A DNA stretch of 8,027 nucleotides from contig JAQXFF010000082.1 of assembly GCA_029250425.1 (NCBI GenBank), forward strand, positions 1-8,027, read 5' to 3'. Each line of letters opens with the position of its first letter. The first letter of the stretch is position 1. Shown piece after piece: positions 1-6,801 of this stretch. Under the pieces are notes generated by a model. It searched no databases, was not told where the DNA came from, and worked only from the letters and a program-made list of their open reading frames with translations. The translations under genes were made by a program, and so were the position numbers. The stretch is from Candidatus Thalassarchaeaceae archaeon. GTDB lineage: Archaea; Thermoplasmatota; Poseidoniia; Poseidoniales; Thalassarchaeaceae.

Positions 1-9
1 TTCATATAG
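1..9 (+). promoter_or_regulatory. Possible TATA box for the Hsp20-like/dnaK operon
   Basis: An AT-rich CATATA stretch lies at the extreme left edge, about 40 nt before the GTG start at 47. An archaeal TATA box here would place transcription start near position 31-33, giving a short leader that contains a weak GAGAG at 35-39. A second candidate, ACTATAC at 23-29, would instead give a nearly leaderless transcript. The upstream BRE cannot be seen because the window begins here, so this is a weak inference. Confidence 0.25.
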
Positions 10-46
10 GACTAGATGGTGCCACTATACAACCGAGAGTTAAGTA

Positions 47-694
47 GTGGGTGAAACTGTGGAAAAGGATGAGTGGGAAGAACAGATTCTGAAGCAGATG
101 ATGGAGATGTTTCGCAAGATGGGACTTGATGTCGATGAAGACGATCTGTCTCGCATGATGAATCAGATTCAGTCACAATTTGACGACCTGGGGATTGATC
201 CTGAAAAGATACGCTCTGGTGATGTGAAAATTAACCTTCAAAGCGAATTTGCAAATCTAGGTGAAATGCTTGGAAAGGGTGGTATGCCCGACATGGACGA
301 CATATTCTCAAAGATGGGAGTTGATGTCAAGATGGGGAAAGAGAAATCCCCCGAGCCCGTTGTTGTTGAAGTCACCGAAGTCGAAGAAGATGACGACGAC
401 TCAATCAAACAAGTTCCAATTGCCGACATTTATGTCGATGGTAGTTCAATGAATATTACAATCGACATTTCCCGTCATGATGAATTGGAAGATGCTGAAC
501 TTGAGCTCAACCTTACCGGAGGTGGTTCAACTTTGCAATTAATGCGCACTACACAGATGCGCCCCCTACAACGCTTTGAGTTGCCAAAAGCCGCTGAAAG
601 TGTCGACGCTTGGGAACTGAATAATGGCATTCTCGATATCACGCTCACCTTGCGTGATGAAACTGAATCTGCAACACCACAAGGAGGAAATTAA
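47..694 (+). CDS. Small Hsp20/alpha-crystallin-like protein with Met-rich N-terminus, upstream of dnaK
   Basis: Encodes 215 aa. Residues 8-97 look helical and are rich in methionine (about 12 Met in the first 97 residues), with amphipathic runs such as EQILKQMMEMFRKMG. An acidic linker follows (about 105-118, including four consecutive Asp). Residues 124-203 look like a divergent alpha-crystallin fold: alternating beta strands ending in FELPKAAESVDAWELNNGILDITL, which matches the family's 'NGVLeitl' strand. No C-terminal IXI motif is visible. The GTG start at 47 follows an in-frame TAA at 41-43, so the frame cannot extend further; GTG at 59 is an alternative start. Its TAA lies 1 nt before dnaK, and dnaK's SD is inside its last codons, so the two are almost certainly co-transcribed. 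A holdase feeding DnaK is the natural inference. The fold call rests on motif resemblance only. Confidence 0.72.
   Translation: MGETVEKDEWEEQILKQMMEMFRKMGLDVDEDDLSRMMNQIQSQFDDLGIDPEKIRSGDVKINLQSEFANLGEMLGKGGMPDMDDIFSKMGVDVKMGKEKSPEPVVVEVTEVEEDDDDSIKQVPIADIYVDGSSMNITIDISRHDELEDAELELNLTGGGSTLQLMRTTQMRPLQRFELPKAAESVDAWELNNGILDITLTLRDETESATPQGGN
682..687 (+). promoter_or_regulatory. Strong Shine-Dalgarno site that fixes the dnaK start
   Basis: AGGAGG lies 8 nt before the ATG at 696, inside the last codons of the upstream gene. It selects this ATG, which begins the canonical MAKTPVIGIDLGTTNS, over the in-frame ATG at 624. The longer frame would add 24 residues unlike any DnaK N-terminus. Confidence 0.85.
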
Positions 695-695
695 T

Positions 696-2582
696 ATGGC
701 AAAAACACCTGTAATTGGAATTGATCTAGGAACGACAAATAGTTGCGTAGCGACCATCGAAGGCGGTGAAGCAGTCGTTATTTCGAATGCTGAAGGAGCA
801 CGTACAACACCAAGCGTTGTCGCCTTTGCTAAAGATGGCGAACGATTGGTTGGAGTGACTGCAAAGCGTCAAGCAGTCACAAACAACGAACGAACCTTTC
901 TATCTGTAAAGCGTGAGATGGGAACCGATTGGAAAGAAGGCGTGGATGACAATCATTACACCCCGCAAGAAATTTCAGCATTTATTCTACAGAAGTTGAA
1001 GGCTGATGCTGAAGCATACCTTGGCCAAGAGGTAAAGCAAGCAGTCGTAACCTGTCCAGCCTACTTCACTGATGCGCAGAGAAAGGCGACCAAAGATGCA
1101 GGGCGAATCGCCGGCCTCGAAGTTCTAAGAATTATCAACGAACCAACCGCTGCAGCATTGGCGTATGGTGTGGATAAGGAAGATGACCAAACCATCCTCG
1201 TCTTTGATTTGGGTGGCGGAACTTTCGATGTATCCGTTCTTGAAATTTACCAGGTAGATGGCCAACCTCAAATCGAAGTCAAGGCGACCGCAGGTAACAA
1301 TCGCCTTGGTGGTGATGACTTTGATGAACGTGTCATCCATTGGTGCGTATCAGAATTCAAAAAGAGCAGTGGCATTGATCTATCCGGTGATGGACAAGCA
1401 ATGAGTCGCCTCAAAGAAGCGGCAGAAAAAGCAAAGATTGAGTTGTCCGGAACTCAAACCAGCCACATCAATTTACCATTTATTACCATGAAAGATGGCA
1501 ATCCTGAACACTTGGATATGAACCTCTCTCGTGCTCAGTTCGATGACCTCACAGCTGATCTTGTTGAGGCGACAATGAAGCCAACACAACGTGCAATGAA
1601 AGATGCAGGCGTCAAGCCAGGCGATGTTGACAAGATTCTCCTTGTAGGCGGTAGCACACGTATCCCTGCAGTACAAGTCGCCATAGAGAAGGAAACTGGG
1701 AAATCACCTTTCAAAGGAATCAATCCCGATGAAGCCGTAGCCATGGGTGCTGCACTTCAGGCGGGTATCATTGTTGGTGATGAAGGGGTAACAGATGTTC
1801 TCCTACTCGATGTGACTCCCCTAAGCCTCGGGATTGAAACCTTGGGTGGTGTTGCAACTCCAATGATTGAACGAAACACAACCATCCCCACACGTCGTTC
1901 TGAAGTTTTCAGTACTGCTGCTGACAACCAACCCGCAGTAGAAGTACACGTGCTACAGGGTGAGCGAAAGTTCGCCAAGGACAATGTTACACTGGGCAAA
2001 TTCTTCCTCGAAGGGATTCCTCAAGCACCGCGTGGCATTCCCAAGATCGAAGTCACATTCGATATTGATGCAAATGGCATTGTCAGTGTGTCTGCCAAAG
2101 ACATGGGTACGGGCAAGGAACAATCAATCCGAATTGAAAGTGCAACAAGCCTTTCTGAAGATGAGATTCAGCAGAAAATTTCTGAAGCAGAACAGTTTGC
2201 TGCAGAAGATGAGGGACGTCAGAAGAAGGTTGAATTACGCAATACCGCAGATAATATCGTCTATCAAACACGTAGAACTCTGAAAGAAGCTGGTGACAAA
2301 CTCGAAGGTGAAGATACTTCAGAAGTTGAAGAAAAACTTACTGAACTTGAAGCCATGATTCGTACCGATGACCAACCAGTGTCTGATGAGGATCTTGATG
2401 AGGATGCAATCCAAGCCAAGGTTCAGGAATTGGAAGAGGCCATGCACGGAATTTCAGCTAAATTGTATGAGGCCGCGGCTGCAAACGTAGCTGAGGATGG
2501 CGATGGTGATCACACAGACATCGATGGCGACGATGTTGTCGACGCAGATTTCGAAGTTGTTGATGACGATAATGATGAATGA
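696..2582 (+). CDS. dnaK: Molecular chaperone DnaK (Hsp70)
   Basis: Encodes 628 aa, close to the usual bacterial DnaK length. It is an ATP-driven cytosolic chaperone that binds exposed hydrophobic peptides, normally with DnaJ and GrpE. The nucleotide-binding domain has the phosphate loops IGIDLGTTNS (7-16) and LVFDLGGGTFDVSVLE (168-183), NEPTAAALAYG (148-158) and LVGGSTRIPAVQ (316-327). The interdomain linker VLLLDVTPLSLGIET spans 368-382. The substrate-binding domain includes FDIDANGIVSVSAKD (455-469), followed by a helical lid and an acidic tail with the DnaK-type DDVVDADFE motif (612-620). The roughly 25-30-residue insert that E. coli DnaK has after its early 'KR' motif is absent near residues 72-90, as in Gram-positive DnaK and known archaeal DnaKs. 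It follows the Hsp20-like gene by 1 nt. Its TGA abuts the convergent pepA stop codon. Confidence 0.98.
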   Translation: MAKTPVIGIDLGTTNSCVATIEGGEAVVISNAEGARTTPSVVAFAKDGERLVGVTAKRQAVTNNERTFLSVKREMGTDWKEGVDDNHYTPQEISAFILQKLKADAEAYLGQEVKQAVVTCPAYFTDAQRKATKDAGRIAGLEVLRIINEPTAAALAYGVDKEDDQTILVFDLGGGTFDVSVLEIYQVDGQPQIEVKATAGNNRLGGDDFDERVIHWCVSEFKKSSGIDLSGDGQAMSRLKEAAEKAKIELSGTQTSHINLPFITMKDGNPEHLDMNLSRAQFDDLTADLVEATMKPTQRAMKDAGVKPGDVDKILLVGGSTRIPAVQVAIEKETGKSPFKGINPDEAVAMGAALQAGIIVGDEGVTDVLLLDVTPLSLGIETLGGVATPMIERNTTIPTRRSEVFSTAADNQPAVEVHVLQGERKFAKDNVTLGKFFLEGIPQAPRGIPKIEVTFDIDANGIVSVSAKDMGTGKEQSIRIESATSLSEDEIQQKISEAEQFAAEDEGRQKKVELRNTADNIVYQTRRTLKEAGDKLEGEDTSEVEEKLTELEAMIRTDDQPVSDEDLDEDAIQAKVQELEEAMHGISAKLYEAAAANVAEDGDGDHTDIDGDDVVDADFEVVDDDNDE

Positions 2583-2596
2583 TTACTCTGTAATCA
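2580..2596. repeat. Perfect inverted repeat spanning the dnaK/pepA convergent junction
   Basis: TGATTAC (2580-2586), loop TCT, GTAATCA (2590-2596): a perfect 7-bp stem with a 3-nt loop. It begins exactly at the dnaK stop codon and covers the pepA stop plus its last codons. No U-run follows on either strand, so it is not a textbook intrinsic terminator. It could act as a bidirectional 3'-end signal, or it could be chance, because the stem is AT-rich. Confidence 0.45.
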
Positions 2597-4061
2597 ATCT
2601 ATGAAGCGTTCGAACGTGAATGCCCGTTGCTCCATTGGCAACCATCGCATTTGTTGAGGCACCCCATGCGGTCCCCGCAATGTCGAGGTGTGCCCAGGGA
2701 ATTTGCTCACCGTCTCTTTCTTGAACGAATTGCTTGAGGAAACCGGCTGCAGTACAGGCGCCCCCCCATCGCCCCTTGCCTAAGTTCTGAACATCGGCTA
2801 CTTTGGAACCAGTCATTTCCTTCTCAAAAGCAGGTAGCAAGGGCATCGGCCATGCAATTTCGTCCTCATTATTTCCTGCTGTATGGATTTGTGATGATAA
2901 CGAATCATCATTTGACCACAATCCACTCGCTTCGTGTCCCAAGGCAACAACGCAAGCACCCGTCAAAGTCGCTAAATCAACAATGTAAGAGGGGTTGAGT
3001 TCACCGGCTTTCCACAAACCATCCGCCAACACATTGCGTCCTTCAGCATCTGTGTTTAGGACTTCAATCGTCTTTCCAGAGTAGGTGTCAATGATGTCAC
3101 CTGGGCGGTATGCGCCTGCACTAGGCATGTTTTCAGCCATGCAAGTAATTCCATTCACCCGACCTTTATGGCCACTAGCATGAAGTGCAGCAAACAAACC
3201 GAAAACTGTTGCAGAACCATGCATATCGAATTTCATATCCTCCATTCCAGCTGATGGTTTAATGGAAATACCACCTGTGTCGAAAGTAATTCCTTTGCCC
3301 ACAATACAAGGCACTTGCTCATTTTTTTGAACTCCCGGATTCAAGCGGAAAAATACCATGCAAGGTTTACGGTCACTACCTTTCCCAACAGCAACCACGC
3401 CATGCATTCCTTCCTTCTGAAGGCGGTCATAATCCCAAATTTCCACTTCAACATTCGCCTTACCTTTCGCCCATTCCAACGCACGTCGTGCATATTCTGC
3501 GGGATACATTACATTGGCTGGTTCATTTCCAAGTTCGCGTGCAAGATGTACTCCAGTTGCCACAGCCGAGGATGTTGCAATTGCTGCTGTCAGATCTGGT
3601 TGATGTCGAGCGCTGGCCTGACAAGTTAAGTTCCAATCGCCCTGATTTTCACCGTCCTCCTTCTGTTGATACTTGTCAAAAACATAATCTCGTAGAATCA
3701 TTCCTTCGGCAAAGAGGGCCATTTTTGAAGTTGACCAACCAGTTGTAAATCGCACTGTAATTTCAGTCCCATGATCTTTGGAAAGATTCGCCAATGTCTT
3801 TGCGCCACCGTCTCTGCATGCCTTATCGCTGGGAGATTGACCCATGCCAATCAAAACAACTTGACATCCTGCCGTCCATACACCAAGTTGTTTCCCAACC
3901 TTGCCTGAGAAACTATCACTGGCAAGAGCTTCATTCACTAAACTTCGTTGTGTTCTCGAAAGGCCCGCTAGTGCATTGTTTGGAGCTTTGTCTATTCCCT
4001 CAAAAAGAGGTAGAATCAGAATATCGCCCACGCTGTTGAATTCGGTTACAGTTGCCTTCAT
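2583..4061 (-). CDS. pepA: M17 leucyl aminopeptidase (cytosol aminopeptidase)
   Basis: Encodes 492 aa, typical of the family. It removes N-terminal amino acids from peptides in the cytosol using two divalent metal ions. The N-terminal domain (about 1-160) is variable. The catalytic domain has VGKGITFDTGGISIKP (254-269), MKFDMHG (276-282) and NTDAEGRN (336-343). Relative to E. coli PepA, all seven key residues are present at a constant offset of 14: K256, D261, K268, D279, D338, E340 and R342. No signal peptide is seen. The ATG at 4061 has no clear SD, but a TATA-like box lies about 34 nt upstream, fitting a short-leader or leaderless transcript separate from the M14 gene, which ends 90 nt upstream. 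Its TAA directly abuts the dnaK stop codon. Confidence 0.97.
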   Translation of the reverse strand: MKATVTEFNSVGDILILPLFEGIDKAPNNALAGLSRTQRSLVNEALASDSFSGKVGKQLGVWTAGCQVVLIGMGQSPSDKACRDGGAKTLANLSKDHGTEITVRFTTGWSTSKMALFAEGMILRDYVFDKYQQKEDGENQGDWNLTCQASARHQPDLTAAIATSSAVATGVHLARELGNEPANVMYPAEYARRALEWAKGKANVEVEIWDYDRLQKEGMHGVVAVGKGSDRKPCMVFFRLNPGVQKNEQVPCIVGKGITFDTGGISIKPSAGMEDMKFDMHGSATVFGLFAALHASGHKGRVNGITCMAENMPSAGAYRPGDIIDTYSGKTIEVLNTDAEGRNVLADGLWKAGELNPSYIVDLATLTGACVVALGHEASGLWSNDDSLSSQIHTAGNNEDEIAWPMPLLPAFEKEMTGSKVADVQNLGKGRWGGACTAAGFLKQFVQERDGEQIPWAHLDIAGTAWGASTNAMVANGATGIHVRTLHRLITE

Positions 4062-4090
4062 GTTATCACTGAACCCTGCGATTCTTTTCG

Positions 4091-4100
4091 GATATACAAA
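4091..4100 (-). promoter_or_regulatory. Candidate TATA box for pepA
   Basis: Read on the minus strand the bases are TTTGTATATC, centred about 34 nt before the pepA ATG. With usual archaeal spacing, transcription would begin roughly 8 nt before the start codon, which fits the absence of an SD. The 90-nt gap between the M14 stop and pepA also argues for a separate promoter. I see no T-run terminator for the M14 gene in this gap. Confidence 0.45.
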
Positions 4101-4151
4101 GGATTGTATTCAAGAATCAGCCTTTTGGCACAATTTCTTGCACCTAAATAG

Positions 4152-5483
4152 TCAACAATTGCTATGAAGACGTTTATTTCGCCTTAACCCCGCAAATCCA
4201 ATGGCTAAAACGGCCCAGATCGGAGACGCAAACGGAAGCCATCCCGCAGACATTCCATTTGTAATTTCAATCAATTCTTCCGGAATAGATTCATTCACCC
4301 AAATACTTGAATCAATGACACGTTTTTGATAATATAATTCAAAATGGCCGTCGGTTGTTAAACTTAGATTGGTTGTTTCAAGATTGACATGTGAGTGATT
4401 TGTTGCATTGACACTGAACAATCCCGAAGTCCACATGACTTCGCCCTGATCAATGTAACGTACGGTTGCATTTGCTGTAGTTGCTCGCCCTAAATTTTCA
4501 ACTTCTAATTCGATTGAATCGCTATCGTAAACAAATGATGTAATCGATAGGCGGGCCCGCCAATACCAAATGTTGGTAATCAGATATCGCATTACATCCA
4601 ACTCTTCACCTAAACGACTCGACAATGATTCAGCGGTTCCTAGCAACCATTGCTCATCATCCGTTTCAAACGTAAATGTGGGGAATCCCATGATGCCATA
4701 TCCATAATCTCGACTTGTACCCGAGTTGGGGTACAAACCTTGGTTTGCATTTCGAATGGGAATGTCTGAAATATTTTCATGGATGTCATCTCGGATTCCG
4801 TGAAACAATTCCCAATCAATGGGCTGATCTGGGATGTAACCCCACGGATGCAGCATAATCCAGACACCGGTATGCATGGTAATATACAGATCCGCATCTG
4901 GAACGACGGTGTTCATGTAAATTGAATTCGCTAGAGTTTCTGCTTCACTGAATGGCCCTGAACCGGGTTGAGTTTCATCTTGTTCATTCCAATGGTGGTC
5001 ATAGTTTCGATTCAGGTCAACTTGATTGATGTTCCACCGCGTATCGAGATCGTTCCCATCTGCATTGAGCATGACAAGGACGTGTAATTCAGTGGTTGTG
5101 AGAACATCGATGACTTCCTGATCACCAGCTGCCCACCCTTCGATGTAAAATTCCGCAGTTAGGAATGCAAGTTCCGTCCCCAAATGCTCATTTCCATGGT
5201 GACCTCCATCAATGTAAACGATGTCTTTTGAAGTTCCATCCGGTTTGGTTTCCTGACTCCAATCTGAGATTCGAACCACCCAGAGGTTCTTGCCAAGTTC
5301 GGTTTGTCCTGCGATGGCTAAATCCACAATTTCAGGATAGTCATCCGCCCATGCATTGACATCGATTGAGAGGGTTGTGTAGGTGTGATACCAGTGCTCC
5401 TGAACAATGTCGGGCTGCTGTGCTGATGCCATGGGTGCCGCAGAGGCGACTAGTAACATGGCGAGGACAGCAAGGATGCGCAT
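4152..5483 (-). CDS. Secreted, membrane-anchored M14 zinc carboxypeptidase
   Basis: Encodes 443 aa. Residues 1-21 form a clear signal peptide (MRILAVLAMLLVASAAPMASA, cut before QQP). The M14 peptidase domain (about 30-305) has the zinc-binding HGNE (H96, E99), a third zinc ligand H204 (YITMHTG), the substrate-binding pair N158-R159 in VDLNRNY, R149, a likely Tyr at 260-262, and the catalytic glutamate E273 in FTFETDD. These match carboxypeptidase A His69, Glu72, His196, Asn144-Arg145 and Glu270. Residues about 313-390 look like an all-beta domain. A hydrophobic segment (about 416-433) followed by RRNKR would anchor the C-terminus, leaving the enzyme on the outer face. It probably trims external peptides, though cell-wall or other amide substrates are possible. 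It starts 39 nt after the deoxyhypusine-synthase-family gene with no SD; a GC-rich hairpin touches its ATG. Confidence 0.9.
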   Translation of the reverse strand: MRILAVLAMLLVASAAPMASAQQPDIVQEHWYHTYTTLSIDVNAWADDYPEIVDLAIAGQTELGKNLWVVRISDWSQETKPDGTSKDIVYIDGGHHGNEHLGTELAFLTAEFYIEGWAAGDQEVIDVLTTTELHVLVMLNADGNDLDTRWNINQVDLNRNYDHHWNEQDETQPGSGPFSEAETLANSIYMNTVVPDADLYITMHTGVWIMLHPWGYIPDQPIDWELFHGIRDDIHENISDIPIRNANQGLYPNSGTSRDYGYGIMGFPTFTFETDDEQWLLGTAESLSSRLGEELDVMRYLITNIWYWRARLSITSFVYDSDSIELEVENLGRATTANATVRYIDQGEVMWTSGLFSVNATNHSHVNLETTNLSLTTDGHFELYYQKRVIDSSIWVNESIPEELIEITNGMSAGWLPFASPIWAVLAIGFAGLRRNKRLHSNC

Positions 5484-5498
5484 CGCACCGTAGGTGCG
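5484..5498. repeat. GC-rich palindrome touching the M14 start codon
   Basis: CGCACC (5484-5489), loop GTA, GGTGCG (5493-5498): a perfect 6-bp stem with a 3-nt loop, ending at the base next to the ATG of the minus-strand M14 gene. If transcribed it could hide or present that start codon. No SD lies between the upstream stop codon and this ATG. The pattern closely resembles the hairpin at 7765-7779. Confidence 0.55.
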
Positions 5499-5522
5499 GT
5501 CACGTTGATTTGAGGGTATGCC

Positions 5523-6434
5523 TCATTCGTCGAGCAGACAAGTCAGCAAAATCGGGAGGACGATGGAAGCATCAGATTCAATCACAAACTTTGGGGTTTC
5601 AACACCCAGTTTTTCCCAACTAATCTTCTCATTTGGGGGTGCTCCGGAATATCCGCCATAAGAGGGTCGGGATTCAGAAATTTGCGCGAACCATGCCCAC
5701 AATGGAACATCTTCTCCTAGATCTTGTCTTAGCATAGGGACGACACAAATAGGGAAATCACCCGCGATTCCACCGCCCACTTGTAGGAATCCATTCGTGG
5801 GGTGTTGACGAATCCAATCTGCCATTGCCAGCATGTAATGGGTGCCACTGAGGACTGCATCTATCTTCACAGTACCATCGATGACCCTGGCAGCAAAGAT
5901 GTTGCCAAGTGTTGAATCCTCCCACCCTGGAACAAACAATGGTAATTTGTGTTCAGCTGCTGCCAACAGCCACGAATCTCGTGGGTTGGCATCGGTGTCT
6001 ACTTCCTGAATGAGTTCATAGAGGAATTCATGAGGCAACTTTCCAGTTGAGGATCCCCACAAAGAAACCAATTGGGATTCAACTTTTCGAATCGCATTTT
6101 CTTCCGGTAAAGTTCTATTGGTAATTCGATTTTTCAATTGGGATTCTTCAGCAGGTGATAAATCTCTCCAATTTGGGATATCACCATAATGTGAAGCCGC
6201 GATAAGGTGGAATAAATCCTCTTCCAGATTCGCGCCGGTACAACAAATTGCGTGAACTTTTCCTTGCCGAATTGCTGGTGCCAGACTTCGTCCGATTTCA
6301 GCGGTACTCATTGCACCCGCTAGAGTAACCATCAATCGGCCCCCTTCGTCAACGAATTCACAGAGTGACGACGAGCACCTCCTCAACTCGCCAGCATTGA
6401 AATGACGGAAATGGCGTTCAACAAAATCTCGCAT
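5523..6434 (-). CDS. Deoxyhypusine synthase family protein (bacterial DHS-like type)
   Basis: Encodes 303 aa. Canonical deoxyhypusine synthase uses NAD to move the aminobutyl group of spermidine to a lysine of (a/e)IF5A. Visible family features are MRDFVERHFRHFNAG at the N-terminus, MVTLAGAMSTAE (35-46), CTGANLEEDLFHL (65-77), VPGWEDSTLGNIFA (168-181), GGGIAGDFPICVVP (220-233), YSGAPPNEKISWEKL (262-276) and ESDASIVLP (286-294). K275 aligns with the catalytic lysine of human DHS (K329, VSWGK). Two points set it apart. The human KHH segment after GGG is replaced by AGDF, as in bacterial DHS-like proteins, some of which are linked to homospermidine synthesis. The residue before the lysine is Glu, not Gly. 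It follows speD by 1 nt with a GGAGG SD, so a polyamine-linked role is well supported. Whether the product is deoxyhypusine is uncertain; 'dys' would be the usual symbol if so. Confidence 0.9.
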   Translation of the reverse strand: MRDFVERHFRHFNAGELRRCSSSLCEFVDEGGRLMVTLAGAMSTAEIGRSLAPAIRQGKVHAICCTGANLEEDLFHLIAASHYGDIPNWRDLSPAEESQLKNRITNRTLPEENAIRKVESQLVSLWGSSTGKLPHEFLYELIQEVDTDANPRDSWLLAAAEHKLPLFVPGWEDSTLGNIFAARVIDGTVKIDAVLSGTHYMLAMADWIRQHPTNGFLQVGGGIAGDFPICVVPMLRQDLGEDVPLWAWFAQISESRPSYGGYSGAPPNEKISWEKLGVETPKFVIESDASIVLPILLTCLLDE

Positions 6435-6435
6435 T

Positions 6436-6801
6436 TCATCCCTCCATTACGAATCGATCCAATTCTGTTCTTTGAATCAATTTGATTGACGGTATTGCAG
6501 CAGTCAATTGCCCATGAATATCATCTGCAATTAGGGCTGGGTCAACACCACCACAAGTAAAACAGTCGACCGCCAATATTCCTTCATCGGCATAGCAATG
6601 TGCACTGACATGACTCTCATCGATGAGGACCACAGCAGCAAATCCAGGTGGACTTTTAGTTCCATCAAATTGCTCGACGTGGGCATGAACTTCCCTTGCC
6701 TTAGAACGCGAAACTGCAGATTGTAAAATACTGAGGACCCAGTTCCCCGAACCTTTGAAACCCGAATAATCAAGTGTGATATGGCGACCTTTTGGTTTCA
6801 T
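6436..6801 (-). CDS. speD: S-adenosylmethionine decarboxylase proenzyme (short, prokaryotic pyruvoyl type)
   Basis: Encodes 121 aa, normal for the short bacterial/archaeal class. The enzyme makes decarboxylated AdoMet, the aminopropyl donor for spermidine, and self-cleaves to form a pyruvoyl group. The processing site is in DESHVSAH (61-68): cleavage between E62 and S63 would turn S63 into the pyruvoyl group. H68 and C83 (in FTCGG) match the processing and catalytic residues of the Thermotoga maritima enzyme at the same numbers. The N-terminal GRHITLDYSG is also typical. After H68 the usual TWPE-like run is CYAD, an unusual variation next to the active site. The ATG overlaps the speB stop as ATGA, with a GGAGGA SD, so it is in an operon with speB. 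The next gene starts 1 nt after its stop. Confidence 0.95.
   Translation of the reverse strand: MKPKGRHITLDYSGFKGSGNWVLSILQSAVSRSKAREVHAHVEQFDGTKSPPGFAAVVLIDESHVSAHCYADEGILAVDCFTCGGVDPALIADDIHGQLTAAIPSIKLIQRTELDRFVMEG
6440..6445 (-). promoter_or_regulatory. Shine-Dalgarno site for the deoxyhypusine synthase family gene
   Basis: GGAGGG on the minus strand lies inside the last codons of speD (encoding Met-Glu-Gly-stop), 5 nt before the ATG at 6434. It supports coupled translation with speD. Confidence 0.75.

Noticed and set aside
624..695. Upstream in-frame ATG giving DnaK a 24-residue extension
   Set aside because: AGGAGG at 682-687 points to the ATG at 696, which begins the standard DnaK N-terminus; the extension lies inside the preceding gene and looks like a frame shadow.
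1125..1999. Several minus-strand open frames of 67-80 codons inside dnaK
   Set aside because: They are antisense to highly conserved DnaK motifs, have no recognisable domains or SD sites, and overlap one another.
2761..2767. Run of seven C residues inside pepA, a possible frameshift site
   Set aside because: The pepA frame reads through it intact (GKGRWGGACTAAG) with all downstream motifs in frame, so there is no sign of a frameshift.
4062..4151. Possible small gene or RNA in the 90-nt gap between the M14 gene and pepA
   Set aside because: No open frame with an SD and no stable hairpin was visible; the gap is adequately explained by a pepA promoter.
3315..4167. Plus-strand open frames of 81-104 codons opposite pepA
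   Set aside because: They are rich in Cys, His and Pro in a way typical of antisense translations and lie across the conserved aminopeptidase frame.
6436..6439. ATGA overlap that could be the start of the deoxyhypusine synthase family gene
   Set aside because: The ATG at 6439 is in a different frame; the correct ATG at 6434 is in frame with the family's MRDFVERHFRHFN start.
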